DNA of 40,989 nucleotides from Veillonellaceae bacterium SB90 (GCA_902364065.1 CABJCJ010000025.1:1-40989); one strand, 5' to 3'. Numbered from the stretch's first letter, positions 24,677 through 33,939 are shown. Notes: generated from the letters alone by a model not told the origin. Translations and numbers: made by a program.

Positions 24677-25585
24677 GTGACTACGATTTCCCCTGCTTCT
24701 GCCGGCATGCGGCGCCGTGGCATCTGCCTCGCGCTGACGGGCGCGATCCTATGGGGCGGCTCCGGCGTCGCCGGCCAGTACATCCTGCAGGACTGCGCGT
24801 TCCAGACAGAATGGCTCGTGGGCGTGCGCATGCTGCTCTCAGGGCTTTTGCTGCTCGTCATCGACATCACCCTGTATCGTCAGAACATCTTCTCCCTGTT
24901 TGGCGAGAAGCGCGATGCCATCGAGGTCCTGGCCTTTGCTGTCTTCGGCATGCTGGCCGTCCAGTACACGTATTTTGCGACCATCAAATACAGCAATGCC
25001 GCCACCGGCACCATACTGCAGTACCTCATGCCCATCGTCATCGTCTGCTACACGGCCCTGCGGACGCGCAAGCTGCCGCGGCCCGTGGAACTCCTCTGCG
25101 TCTTTCTCGCCGTGGCCGGTACCTTCCTGCTCGTCACGCACGGCAATCTCTCGGCGCTCGCCATCTCGCCTGAGGCTCTGTTCTGGGGCCTGCTGTCGGC
25201 GCTAGCCGCGGCCTTCTACACCGTCCAGCCCAAGCGCCTCATCCGCAAGTGGCGCCCGACGCTCGTCACGGGCTGGGGCATGTTCCTCGGCGGCCTGCTC
25301 TTCATCCCCATTTCTCACCCGCTCGCCTTCACGGGTGTCTGGAATGAGACGTCCGCCCTGCTCTTTGCCTACATCATCGTCTTCGGCACCGTCATCGCCT
25401 TCGGCTGCTACCTCGGCAGCCTGCAGTACATCCAGCCCGGCGAGACGAGCATCCTGGGCTCCGCCGAGCCCCTCTCGGCCATCCTGCTCTCCGTCTCCTT
25501 CCTGCACATCGCGTTCGGCCTCTTCGACCTCATCGGCACCGTCTTCATCCTCGCGACGGTCTTCATCCTCGCGCGCCAGAAATGA
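24677..25585 (+). CDS. EamA/DMT-family permease
   Basis: An inner-membrane protein of 302 residues with ten hydrophobic segments in two EamA repeats. The first begins GICLALTGAILWGGSGVAGQYIL and the second around ALFWGLLSALAAAFYTVQPK. The glycine-rich GETSILGSAEPLSAILLSV near residue 260 is typical of the second repeat. EamA proteins export amino acids or other small metabolites; the substrate here is unknown. The GTG at 24677 is chosen because AAAGGA lies seven bases upstream; a TTG at 24659 overlaps the upstream stop codon and has no site. The gene follows the AsmA-like gene closely and ends at a strong bidirectional terminator. Confidence 0.88.
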   Translation: MTTISPASAGMRRRGICLALTGAILWGGSGVAGQYILQDCAFQTEWLVGVRMLLSGLLLLVIDITLYRQNIFSLFGEKRDAIEVLAFAVFGMLAVQYTYFATIKYSNAATGTILQYLMPIVIVCYTALRTRKLPRPVELLCVFLAVAGTFLLVTHGNLSALAISPEALFWGLLSALAAAFYTVQPKRLIRKWRPTLVTGWGMFLGGLLFIPISHPLAFTGVWNETSALLFAYIIVFGTVIAFGCYLGSLQYIQPGETSILGSAEPLSAILLSVSFLHIAFGLFDLIGTVFILATVFILARQK

Positions 25586-25612
25586 CGGCAGCAATCCGGC
25601 ACCTGTGGCCAT

Positions 25613-25652
25613 AAAAAACACCGCACAGCATGACAGCTATGCGGTGTTTTTT
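25613..25652. terminator. Bidirectional terminator between convergent operons
   Basis: Stem AAAAAACACCGCA-AGC / GCT-TGCGGTGTTTTTT with one mismatched pair and a short loop. It serves the EamA gene from the left and the helicase operon from the right. Confidence 0.9.
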
Positions 25653-25671
25653 CATCTCGACAAATGTAGAC

Positions 25672-27198
25672 TCATTCCTGCGGCGGCATGTTCTTATAGA
25701 CATCCGGCGTGGCTTCGGCGATGCCGTATTTCTCGCTCTGGGCATCGTAGAAATCCATCAGGACCTGACGGAATTCGTTGCGGAAGGCCGTGTCGTCATA
25801 GAGCTTCTTGCTCAGGAGCAGCGGCTGCTCCGGGATGCGCTCCATCGCGATTGGCAGGATGTAGACGCTGTTGCGCGCCGTGTTGAGCTCGGCGGCATTC
25901 TGGTAGACCTTCAGGCCGAATTTCTTGTTGAACGCAAAGTCCTCAAACAGGGAACTCTGCAGGACGAAATCCCCGACGAAGGCCGCATCGGCCTTGACGC
26001 CGTTATCGGCGGCGTGGATGTTCTTCGGGTCGCTGAAATCCATCGGTGTCTGCTCGGCCACAGCCGTGAACAGCTGGTAATGGTAGAGGCCCGAATAGAG
26101 GTGCAGGTCCTCTTTCTTGAGGCCGAGCTTCTCGAGCGCCCGCATCTGCAGCGTGTACGACGACATGGATCCGTCCTTGCCCGTGAAGATGTTCTTGCCC
26201 TTGAGGTCGCTCAGCGACTTGATGCCCGAATCCTTGTTCACGATGATGTAGCCGCTGTAATCGTGTGCTTCGCCATCGTTCTTAAAGGTCTGCATCGCAA
26301 AGGCCACGCCGTCTTCCTTGCCCTTCATGATGCGGCTGTAGCAGGCAGGGCTCGTCTGCATGCCGTCGACTTCGTGCTTGGTGATCTTCTGCTCCGTACC
26401 GGCGTTCTTGTCGGTGCCGCTGCCCGTGTTGACGAATTTGACGCCATCATAGCCACGGCTCTGGAGCTCGCTGCCCATCTTCTGCCATACATCGACGGCC
26501 AGCATCTTCGCAATCTGATCGTTGTAGAACTGCAGCCCGAAGACAAACGGGTGCTGCGGGTTCTCCGGCAGCGAGGAGCTGCCCATGGCAGGTGCCTGCG
26601 TGCCGAGGTAGCGCGAAGCGACGTATACGTCCGGCATGTCGCGCAAGGGCTTATCCGACTCGATGATGAGCTCACCGGCACCGTTGTAATACTGGTACGT
26701 CTTGCCCTGCTGCCTCTCCTGCAGGCCGGCCACCGGATTGGCGATGCGGTACCACTCGCTGTTCGAGGAGTCCAGTACCTGCACCTTGGCTCCGGCTACG
26801 AGTTCGCCCATGGGCTTGAGGTTCGTGCTCGCGTCGCGGCGCAGGCAGAGGCGGTCGGCGATGACGTAGCGTTCGCCCGTGCCCGTGGCGACAGTCTTGC
26901 CCGACTGCATGGCACGGTAGTCCGCCATGCGTTTCTGATAGGCGCCGAGCACCTGATCCGTGTATTCTTTCGGCGTGGGGCTGAAGTCCTTATATAAGGC
27001 ATAATTATTATATGCAAAATAGGCAATAACCAAAAGACCAACTACAAGAAGAAAACATATTATCTTCTTTTTCCGTTTCTTTTTTTCCTCCTCCTTCTTT
27101 TTCTTATCATCAGGAGAGTCATCCCCCCAATCAATTCCCGTTTTAGTGTTTGGGATGGTCTGACGTTGTTCATTATCATCCCCATAATCGATTCCCAT
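25672..27198 (-). CDS. Membrane-anchored SH3 / PhnD-like solute-binding protein
   Basis: A protein of 508 residues. The cytoplasmic N-terminus carries two copies of a short motif, GIDYGDD (2-8) and GIDWGDD (21-27), then a Lys/Glu-rich stretch (32-45) and one transmembrane helix (about 46-63). Outside the membrane, residues ~107-152 look like a bacterial SH3 domain (RLCLRRDASTNLKPMGEL then VQVLDSSNSEWYRI). Residues ~190-480 look like a PhnD/transferrin-type periplasmic binding fold (VNKDSGIKSLSDLKGKNIF; ADAAFVGDFVLQSS). No ABC permease or ATPase gene is nearby, so it is more likely a sensor or tethered ligand-binding partner than a transporter subunit. GGGAG lies seven bases before the ATG. 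It is the last gene of the helicase operon. The first ~65 codons are AT-rich, unlike the remainder. Confidence 0.7.
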   Translation of the reverse strand: MGIDYGDDNEQRQTIPNTKTGIDWGDDSPDDKKKKEEEKKKRKKKIICFLLVVGLLVIAYFAYNNYALYKDFSPTPKEYTDQVLGAYQKRMADYRAMQSGKTVATGTGERYVIADRLCLRRDASTNLKPMGELVAGAKVQVLDSSNSEWYRIANPVAGLQERQQGKTYQYYNGAGELIIESDKPLRDMPDVYVASRYLGTQAPAMGSSSLPENPQHPFVFGLQFYNDQIAKMLAVDVWQKMGSELQSRGYDGVKFVNTGSGTDKNAGTEQKITKHEVDGMQTSPACYSRIMKGKEDGVAFAMQTFKNDGEAHDYSGYIIVNKDSGIKSLSDLKGKNIFTGKDGSMSSYTLQMRALEKLGLKKEDLHLYSGLYHYQLFTAVAEQTPMDFSDPKNIHAADNGVKADAAFVGDFVLQSSLFEDFAFNKKFGLKVYQNAAELNTARNSVYILPIAMERIPEQPLLLSKKLYDDTAFRNEFRQVLMDFYDAQSEKYGIAEATPDVYKNMPPQE

Positions 27199-27219
27199 AT
27201 CATCACTCCCTATCTTAAT

Positions 27220-28263
27220 TTATAAACCCACAATATTACGAATTTGACTAGAAATCAATTTCAGTTCCTGCCACTTATTGAATAACTTGTTGAGATTTTC
27301 ACGGTCTTGAGCTTTAATTCGATCCGGTGGTTCAGGACGATTTTCAGAAGCTAAGACTTCTCTGACATTTGTTAACATATTTTCTGCTTCTTCTAAACGT
27401 CGTTGTAGCTTCTCATTCTTTTTCACCTCCTCAGCGAACCTCTGCGCCCAGTTGCTTTGCTGCTGCTTCTTGTCCATCGTTTCCAGCAGATAGCTGATTC
27501 TTCCCATCATCACCTCCCCAAAGTGATCGAGCTCCTGCTTATTCTGGCCGAAGCCCTGCGTGAGCTGCTGCTCGAGCTTATCCAGCCGGTCATCGTACTG
27601 ATGCACATCGTCGAGAGCCGCCGACACCCTCTTGGTCTGTCCGTCGAGTGCCGTGACGCCCTCCTGCAGCGTGCCGCTGGCCGAGGTCAACACCGACTGG
27701 CACGACGTCAGCGTTTCCTGCCATTTCTGGAGTCCCTGGAACACCTGAATGTTCTCCGCCACGCCCGCCTTTACCTCCTGCTGCCGCGCTGCCGCCTGCT
27801 TTGCTACCTGCTCCAGCGCCACAAGCTGCTTTTCCTGCGCCTCCACCTGCTGCTGCATGCTGGCCGCAGCCTTCGTCAGCTTCTGCCAATCCTTCAGCTT
27901 GTCTGTCAGCTGGCCGAGATCTTTGGCCGCCTGCTCGATGTCCTGCTGCCGCGTGGACAGTTCCTTCACCTTTTTCAGCATAGTATCGAGATTCCCGGCA
28001 ATATCCCCGTTCTTTTTCGTCAGCTGCTCCAGGAGCTTGCGCGTCGCCGTGTCGATATCCCCGAGGCGTTCGTTGTACGTCTGCAGAATCTCCTGATCCT
28101 TGGCCTCGGTCACCTTGGCCGCGAGCTCGTCGACACAGGACTGCACGCTCGCCAGGAACTGATTCGTGCCCGTGATGGCCTGACGGATCTTCTCCGTCGC
28201 ATCGGCAAACTGATCCAGATCAAAATCCGGCGTCCATTCTCCTTCTTGCTTCGCATTCACCAT
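27220..28263 (-). CDS. Long coiled-coil protein of the helicase operon
   Basis: A protein of 347 residues, almost entirely helical. Heptad-like patterns rich in Gln, Lys, Glu and Leu run from about residue 60 to 310 (for example DIEQAAKDLGQLTDKLKDWQ and EKLQRRLEEAENML). No signal peptide, transmembrane helix or catalytic motif is visible. The length and pattern suggest a rod-like scaffold or a structural partner, distantly like methyl-accepting or SMC-type helices, but no family can be named. It lies 27 bases after the helicase gene (GGGAG before the ATG) and 21 bases before the membrane-anchored gene, so it probably joins the two. The last ~70 codons are notably AT-rich compared with the rest of the gene. 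Confidence 0.75.
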   Translation of the reverse strand: MVNAKQEGEWTPDFDLDQFADATEKIRQAITGTNQFLASVQSCVDELAAKVTEAKDQEILQTYNERLGDIDTATRKLLEQLTKKNGDIAGNLDTMLKKVKELSTRQQDIEQAAKDLGQLTDKLKDWQKLTKAAASMQQQVEAQEKQLVALEQVAKQAAARQQEVKAGVAENIQVFQGLQKWQETLTSCQSVLTSASGTLQEGVTALDGQTKRVSAALDDVHQYDDRLDKLEQQLTQGFGQNKQELDHFGEVMMGRISYLLETMDKKQQQSNWAQRFAEEVKKNEKLQRRLEEAENMLTNVREVLASENRPEPPDRIKAQDRENLNKLFNKWQELKLISSQIRNIVGL

Positions 28264-28290
28264 ATGTTACACTCCCATCTTTTCCGTGTC

Positions 28291-31200
28291 TCACTCAGCC
28301 CGCAGCAGGTGCAGCGTTTCCTCCGCCATACGGCCAAGCTGCCGCCACTGCGCCTGCTGCCAGAGAGCCAGCGACCGGCGGACCTCCGGCTGCGCCACAG
28401 CCTGTTGCAGACAGGTCTGCCAGTCCTCATCCTTCCGGTCGGCTTGGAACCGTTCACGCAGCTTGCGCCAGGCCCCGGGCTCCTCCGGCTTCATCAGGAG
28501 GATCGCGATGGCCAGGCAGGATGCACCGGGCAGCGGGTAATGCTGCAGCATGTCCTCCCAGTACATCCTGGCATGCGCGGACTGGCCGTAAAGCCTGCCG
28601 GCCTCCTCATACTGCTTTGCCTCGAGGTAAGCCCGGCCCTGGCAGCGGATGTACTCTTCCCCGTAGCCTTCCGCGAGCAGATCGTGGTAGATATCGGCCG
28701 CGGCCTGGAAGCGTCCGGCCTGCTCATAGTTCTCAGCCATGACGATGCGGTCTTCCTGCGTGATGTCTGAAAGCCAGTCAAAGAGCCACTGCCGCCACGT
28801 CTTGCTGCTGCCGGGCTTCACGGCCTGCAGGTCCTCGCAGTAAGCAATGACGCCTTTTTCTGCAGCCTCTTTGGCAAAGTTGTGGATAGCGGGGCTGAAC
28901 TGGAGTTCCCGATTCTCGTAAATCACGAGTTTTTTCTGCGCGCGTGTCGCCCCCACGTAGAAGTACCGCCAGGGCCAGGCCGTATCGGCAGATGTGCGGT
29001 ACATGTCGGAGCAGATGTCGACGAGCAGGACGGATGGATACTCGAGGCCCTTGCAGGCCGCCATATCATCCATGTCCTTCCGCGAAGCCTCCGCTTCGTC
29101 AAGCTGATTCCGATCCGCAATGAGCGGCATGAGCTTCGTCTCATTGAGCTCGGTGAGGAGTTCCTGCAAGGCGGCCGCATTCTCGCGGCCCTGTTTGATC
29201 CAGACGGGCTTCTCGCCGTGCATGTGCTCCATGGCCCGGATGGGGACCTTCTCCTCCTCATGCAGCGACTGTGCACGCGCGAGCCGCGCCATGATGAAAT
29301 TCTGGAACGCGACGATTTCCTGCGTCGAGCGGTAATTGTAGTGCAAATACTGCGACTGCCGGCTCTCCGCCGGTGCCGAGGAGAAGTCCACCTTGCCGAG
29401 ACGGTTCATATCCGTCAGCATCTGCGCGGGGTCGAAGAGCGTCGGCTGGATGATCTGGCAGCGGTCCGAGGCCATGAGCTTGTGCGCACAGTGCTTGAGC
29501 TGATAGCCGAGTGCCAGCAGCTCGACTTCCGTGAGGTCCTGGCATTCATCAAGGAACGCCGCCTGCCATTTCTGGCGCGGCGTGCTGGCATGCAGGACGT
29601 AGCGCGCCAGATCGTTGTCATCGCCCAAATGGCAATCCTTCAATGCCGCTTCATAGCGTGAAAGGACCTGCGTATACAGGAATTCCCGCGCCTGCTCGCT
29701 GAGCTGCTGATGCTTGCTGACATCGCGCTCACGGCGGATGTATTCCTCCGGGCTCAGATGCGGGCGGATGTGCAGCGGCTCCTGATTGTAGTCCAGCTTA
29801 TTCTTATTTGGGATGCAGCCCTTGATGATGCCGTGGATTTTGCGCCAGGCCAGCATGATCTTCTCGTCCTGCGTCATGCCGGCCTCCTGCAACTTGCCCC
29901 AGCCCGTCTTGATATTCTGGCAGACCTGACGGAAAAAATGGAAGCTCTCCTGCGGATTCATATAGCGGATCTCACCGGCAGCCTCCTGCTCACGGACCTT
30001 TGGCACCTTGTGCAGGAACGAAAAAATATCCTCGAAAATCAACCAATCCTTGTTGAATGCCAAGTCGCCCGGCAGCGGCAGGATAGTCTTTTCCTGCCCG
30101 TCCGTGTCCATCTCCTCATGATAGGAAGACGAGATCCGGTCCACGAGATTCGATGACATTGTCAGATACAGGCAGTGCTCCTGCTTTTCCATTCGCTTGG
30201 AAATCCAGTGGAAGCCGACGACGGATTTACCCGAGCCCGCATTGCCGACAACCGAGAGATTCGCCACACCGCCGGCTTTCTTTACGACGAGCCGCTGCGT
30301 CTCATCGTAATTGAAGCGCGACTCGAGGATAAGCATCGTCTCGAGGCTGTGACGCGCATAACGATTCTGGATCCGGCAGCTGTAGAGGCGACGCAGGAAA
30401 CGTCGCGGTGCCCAGTACACATAGCCCGTCAGACGCCCCTCCTGGCCGATGACGCCTTTGGCCGCTTCAAACATTTCCTGGTCATCATGGCTGACGATGC
30501 CGAGGATGTTGAACACCTTGCCCGGCGACAGATACCAAAGCAGGCGGTAATTGCCACCCAGGCGGCACTTCGTCACGCGCCCGGCCAGATGGCCGTCCGC
30601 TCCCTTGAGGTACTTGATATCATTCTTGCCGCTGGCGGCCCGCGTCAGCACCAGGTAATAGCGGTGCAGGATGCGCGGCATCATCTTGACCCAGCGGCGC
30701 AGGATATCGTCCGGCACATTGCGGAACAAACGCTTCGAGAACTGGATGCCCGTAAAGAATTTCGTCCATTCGCCGCAAACATCCCACGACTGTTCCTCGC
30801 CATCATCGAGGGCGAAATCCATCTCAATCGCACGAGTCTCATCCTTCGCCGCGCCTGCAGCCCCTTCTTCTTGAGCCAGTTTTTCCACGATCCGGATGGT
30901 TGCTTTTTGAGGGGATGGTGCCGGTCCCTGCTGCAAGCCCTCTTTTTCGAGGAACCAGTCGACGACCACGCACAACGCCCGTCCCACTTCCTCAAGGTCC
31001 TGCTGCGTCCTGGCCGTCTGTACCTGGCCCTGCATCAGGCTCGCCAGCGTCGCATGGATGTAGGTATTGGCAACCGCGCGCACGATATGCGCCTGCAGGG
31101 CATAAAAATCCTCCATATCCCCCTTCTGCTGCAGCATTCCGAGGGTCTTGTGGATATCCGTATACGCCCGGTGCAGGCTCAGGCAGCGTGCCTGCAACAT

Positions 31201-31338
31201 GTACTCCAGGGCCTGCCTGGCGCGCGTCATCTTGGCATCAACGGGATCTTCGCTGCTGTATATCGTGCGCAGCAAGGCACAGAAGCCCGGATGCTTCTCC
31301 TGCAGCACTGCCCATGACTGTTTGAACTCCATCGCCAT
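28291..31338 (-). CDS. UvrD/Rep-type SF1 helicase with RelE/ParE-like segment
   Basis: A protein of 1015 residues. After a helical N-terminus (1-180), residues ~198-290 read like a RelE/ParE toxin fold (IQFSKRLFRNVP, LGGNYRLLWYLSPGKVFNILGIVSHDD). The helicase follows: Walker A VVGNAGSGKSVV (363-374), Walker B AAFLDECQDLTEVE (593-606), the motif with YNYRSTQEIV, motif V CKGLEYPSVLLVD and motif VI YVGATRAQKKLVIYE. The C-terminal ~170 residues have TPR-like helices (AGRFQAAADIYHDLLAEGY). It should be an ATP-driven nucleic-acid motor; the polarity, DNA or RNA substrate and the activity of the RelE-like part are unknown. It is the first gene of a three-gene operon and has a weak RBS. The start could lie two codons later (MEFKQ). 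Confidence 0.85.
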   Translation of the reverse strand: MAMEFKQSWAVLQEKHPGFCALLRTIYSSEDPVDAKMTRARQALEYMLQARCLSLHRAYTDIHKTLGMLQQKGDMEDFYALQAHIVRAVANTYIHATLASLMQGQVQTARTQQDLEEVGRALCVVVDWFLEKEGLQQGPAPSPQKATIRIVEKLAQEEGAAGAAKDETRAIEMDFALDDGEEQSWDVCGEWTKFFTGIQFSKRLFRNVPDDILRRWVKMMPRILHRYYLVLTRAASGKNDIKYLKGADGHLAGRVTKCRLGGNYRLLWYLSPGKVFNILGIVSHDDQEMFEAAKGVIGQEGRLTGYVYWAPRRFLRRLYSCRIQNRYARHSLETMLILESRFNYDETQRLVVKKAGGVANLSVVGNAGSGKSVVGFHWISKRMEKQEHCLYLTMSSNLVDRISSSYHEEMDTDGQEKTILPLPGDLAFNKDWLIFEDIFSFLHKVPKVREQEAAGEIRYMNPQESFHFFRQVCQNIKTGWGKLQEAGMTQDEKIMLAWRKIHGIIKGCIPNKNKLDYNQEPLHIRPHLSPEEYIRRERDVSKHQQLSEQAREFLYTQVLSRYEAALKDCHLGDDNDLARYVLHASTPRQKWQAAFLDECQDLTEVELLALGYQLKHCAHKLMASDRCQIIQPTLFDPAQMLTDMNRLGKVDFSSAPAESRQSQYLHYNYRSTQEIVAFQNFIMARLARAQSLHEEEKVPIRAMEHMHGEKPVWIKQGRENAAALQELLTELNETKLMPLIADRNQLDEAEASRKDMDDMAACKGLEYPSVLLVDICSDMYRTSADTAWPWRYFYVGATRAQKKLVIYENRELQFSPAIHNFAKEAAEKGVIAYCEDLQAVKPGSSKTWRQWLFDWLSDITQEDRIVMAENYEQAGRFQAAADIYHDLLAEGYGEEYIRCQGRAYLEAKQYEEAGRLYGQSAHARMYWEDMLQHYPLPGASCLAIAILLMKPEEPGAWRKLRERFQADRKDEDWQTCLQQAVAQPEVRRSLALWQQAQWRQLGRMAEETLHLLRAE

Positions 31339-31565
31339 TCACTCATTTCTCTCGGCAGGGATCCGATTCCCCGCCCGCTTTCATCTGTTCGTTATATTTG
31401 TCTCATGCATTTTTAATTGACAAGATAACAATTCTACACGGACAGGGCGATTCCTGCCTCTTTCCACAAAAGACGCCCTGAAAGATTTGTTCGCCTGTCA
31501 AAAGCAGGCAGCTGCATCCTGCTGATACCTTTGTTTACAGGAATATATTTCCTCGTTTATCCTAT

Positions 31566-31608
31566 CGTTAAACTTCGTTCTAGTCTCGTTTAAACAGAAA
31601 CGTTAAAC
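31566..31608. promoter_or_regulatory. Triple CGTTAAAC-like repeat upstream of the ICMT-like gene
   Basis: CGTTAAAC at 31566-31573, CGTTTAAAC at 31587-31595 and CGTTAAAC at 31601-31608, starts 21 and 14 bases apart, about 80-120 bases before the start codon. They look like binding sites for one regulator. A TTGACA lies at 31420 but no matching -10 was found. The remainder of 31340-31685 is AT-rich leader with no gene seen. Confidence 0.45.
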
Positions 31609-31685
31609 TGGAAGCATCAAGAAGGCAGATGACATCACCTGCCATTCGAAAGAAACTTATCATCATGGAGAAACGAGGGAGTATC

Positions 31686-32294
31686 ATGAGTCATTTCATC
31701 GCTTACTATCGCACGCGCCTGTCACAGCTCTTTGGTCTGCTGTTCCTTTTCCTGGTCATGTTCACGGACAAGAAGCTCGATCTTACCGCGCCGGAGGTCT
31801 CAGGCGTGCTGTTCCTCGTCGGCTGTGCGCTGGTGGGTATCGCCATTGTCGGGCGTCTCTGGTGCGCGCAGTACATCGCCGGCTACAAGGACAATACGCT
31901 CGTGCGCGAAGGCCCCTACTCCATGTGCCGCAATCCGCTCTATTTCTTCAGCTTCCTCGGCACGATTGGCGTCGGGCTCTGCACGGAATCCCTGACGCTG
32001 ACGGCGTTACTCATTGTCGCCTTCGGCCTGCTCTACCGTTCCATCATCCACACGGAAGAAACGAAACTCATCCGCATTTTCGGCAAGCCGTATGCCGACT
32101 ACCTGCGCGAAGTCCCGCGCTTCCTGCCAAATCCGCACCTCTTCCATGAGCCCCGGCTCTACGAAGTCGTGCCCGGTGTGTTCCGCCACGCCGCTGGCGA
32201 CGCCCTGTGGTTCGTCGTGGCCATCGGCATCATGGAGCTCATCGAGGCCCTGCAGGACACCGGTCTCCTGCCCACTTTATTTTCTCTCTATTGA
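31686..32294 (+). CDS. ICMT/PEMT-like membrane methyltransferase
   Basis: An integral membrane protein of 202 residues with about five hydrophobic helices. The C-terminal half has VREGPYSMCRNPLYFFSFLG followed by HTEETKLIRIFGKPYADYLREVPRF, the conserved SAM-binding signature of isoprenylcysteine carboxyl methyltransferase and phospholipid methyltransferase relatives. Bacterial members methylate lipids or small molecules; the substrate is unknown here. The final ~35 residues add another hydrophobic stretch. The start is the ATG at 31686 with GAGGGAG six bases upstream; the longer frame to 31629 is not needed. It is a single gene with repeated operator-like elements upstream and a terminator immediately downstream. 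Confidence 0.8.
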   Translation: MSHFIAYYRTRLSQLFGLLFLFLVMFTDKKLDLTAPEVSGVLFLVGCALVGIAIVGRLWCAQYIAGYKDNTLVREGPYSMCRNPLYFFSFLGTIGVGLCTESLTLTALLIVAFGLLYRSIIHTEETKLIRIFGKPYADYLREVPRFLPNPHLFHEPRLYEVVPGVFRHAAGDALWFVVAIGIMELIEALQDTGLLPTLFSLY

Positions 32295-32297
32295 TGC

Positions 32298-32337
32298 AAA
32301 GAGGGCTATATGCTCATACCAGCATATGGCCCTCTTT
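32298..32337. terminator. Bidirectional terminator between ICMT-like and deacylase genes
   Basis: Stem AAAGAGGGC-ATATGCT / AGCATAT-GCCCTCTTT with one offset base on each arm and a six-base loop. It serves the convergent genes on both sides. Confidence 0.8.
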
Positions 32338-32352
32338 ATGTCTGCACGATTC

Positions 32353-33939
32353 TTATTTTCTCAATACGTACCCGTTACGCGGCTGACTCGTTTGATAGAT
32401 GCCATCTTGGACCAGATGAACGCCGTTGACAAAGACATCCCGGATTCCTTTCGGATATTGCGCGGGGTTCACGAATGTGCCTTTGTCCCGGATGGTTGCG
32501 GGATCGAACAAGACCAGATCCGCATAATTCCCGGGGCGCAGCTCGCCGCGCTTTTTGATGCCGAGCGTTTCTGCCGGTTTCTTTGTAATCTTATATATCG
32601 CCTGTTCCATGGTCAGTGCTTTTTCTTCCCGCACATACTTGCCCAAGAAGCGCGGGAATGCCCCGTAAACGCGCGGATGCGGCTTGCCGGCCAGCAGCCC
32701 GTCGGTGCAAAGATTCATTTCCGGCCGCTGCATGAAGGTCTTGACATGATCTTCCGTGCCGTAAAAATCGACCATGCCCACGGCATTCTCTTCTTCATAA
32801 AGCAAATCAAACAGGGCATCATAGCGATTTTGATGGCGCTTCTCCGCCATTTCTGTCAAAGACAGGCCGACCAGGGACTGATTGGCTTCCGTCTTGACGC
32901 TGGTGATGTAAATCTGGTCAAAGCCGGCAAAGGCGATGAAGTTGTCCCAGCCCGGGATTCCCTGCTCGATATCGTGGATCATGCGCTTCCGTGCAGCCGG
33001 GTCCTTGAGCCTTGTCATCAGTTGATTGGTGCCGCCGTCATGTGCCCACGGCGGCAGCACGACGCCGAGCATCGTACTGCCGGCCACATAGGGATATTGG
33101 TCAAACGAAACGCGTATGCCCTCTGCTTTGGCTTCATCCAGGAGCTTCAGCATGCCGTCAATGTACTTCCAGTTCTGCCGGCCGCATACTTTGAAATGGG
33201 AAAAATGCACCTTGACGCCAGATTCCCGGCCGATGCGCAGGACTTCCTGCATGGATTCCAGGATCGTATCCGCCTCACTGCGCTGATGGATGACAAAAAC
33301 ACCATCATACTCAGCCACCACTCTGCAAAGCTCAATGAGTTCCTCTGTTCTCGCATAGGCACAGGGAATGTAAATGAGGCCGGTCGAGAGCCCATAGGCC
33401 CCGGCTTCCAGTTCCCGACGCAGGATTTCCTGCATGCGTTTGATTTCTGCCGGGCTGGCCGGTTTGTCTGCCAGGCCCATAGCCTCCATGCGCACGTTGC
33501 CATGCGGCACCAGATAGGCTTCATTGATGGCCGGCTTCGCTCGTTCAATTGCCGAAAGATAGGCTGCCGTCGTATGATAATGCCAGTCAATCGCATCGCT
33601 GTCACCATCGAGTCCCGCCAGGTTTTTTCGCCAGGAACTGATATACGGCTCTGGCAAAGGGGCTATGGAGATGCCATCCTGCCCCAAGACCTCTGTCGTG
33701 ATGCCCTGCATGATCTTGGGGCGGAGTTCTGGCTGCGTCAGCACACACAGATCACTGTGACTGTGCGTATCAATAAAGCCCGGAGCTGCATACAGGCCAT
33801 GCCCGTCTATCACGACATCAGCAGGCATATCTCCCTGACCGATCCAGCTGATCTTATCGTCTTCCAACAGGATATTGCCCAGAAACGGCTTGGCGCCGCT
33901 GCCATCCACAACCATGACATTACATATTTGTGTACGCAT
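32353..33939 (-). CDS. N-acyl-D-amino-acid deacylase family amidohydrolase
   Basis: A cytoplasmic enzyme of 528 residues. The metal-binding DTHSHSD (H59, H61) follows YAAPGFI, and LGQDGISIAP (about 85-94) sits where D-aminoacylases have the cysteine-containing GNCG; here an aspartate replaces the cysteine, as in several related families. Later blocks are HQRSEADTILESMQEVL, VHFSHFKVCG and the C-terminal KRGELRPGNYADLVLFDP of the amidohydrolase fold. These enzymes release D-amino acids from N-acyl derivatives. It lies 21 bases downstream of the symporter gene and ends the diaminopropionate locus, suggesting it processes an acylated or D-configured precursor. GAGGAGG lies six bases before the ATG. 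The exact substrate is not deducible. Confidence 0.88.
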   Translation of the reverse strand: MRTQICNVMVVDGSGAKPFLGNILLEDDKISWIGQGDMPADVVIDGHGLYAAPGFIDTHSHSDLCVLTQPELRPKIMQGITTEVLGQDGISIAPLPEPYISSWRKNLAGLDGDSDAIDWHYHTTAAYLSAIERAKPAINEAYLVPHGNVRMEAMGLADKPASPAEIKRMQEILRRELEAGAYGLSTGLIYIPCAYARTEELIELCRVVAEYDGVFVIHQRSEADTILESMQEVLRIGRESGVKVHFSHFKVCGRQNWKYIDGMLKLLDEAKAEGIRVSFDQYPYVAGSTMLGVVLPPWAHDGGTNQLMTRLKDPAARKRMIHDIEQGIPGWDNFIAFAGFDQIYITSVKTEANQSLVGLSLTEMAEKRHQNRYDALFDLLYEEENAVGMVDFYGTEDHVKTFMQRPEMNLCTDGLLAGKPHPRVYGAFPRFLGKYVREEKALTMEQAIYKITKKPAETLGIKKRGELRPGNYADLVLFDPATIRDKGTFVNPAQYPKGIRDVFVNGVHLVQDGIYQTSQPRNGYVLRK

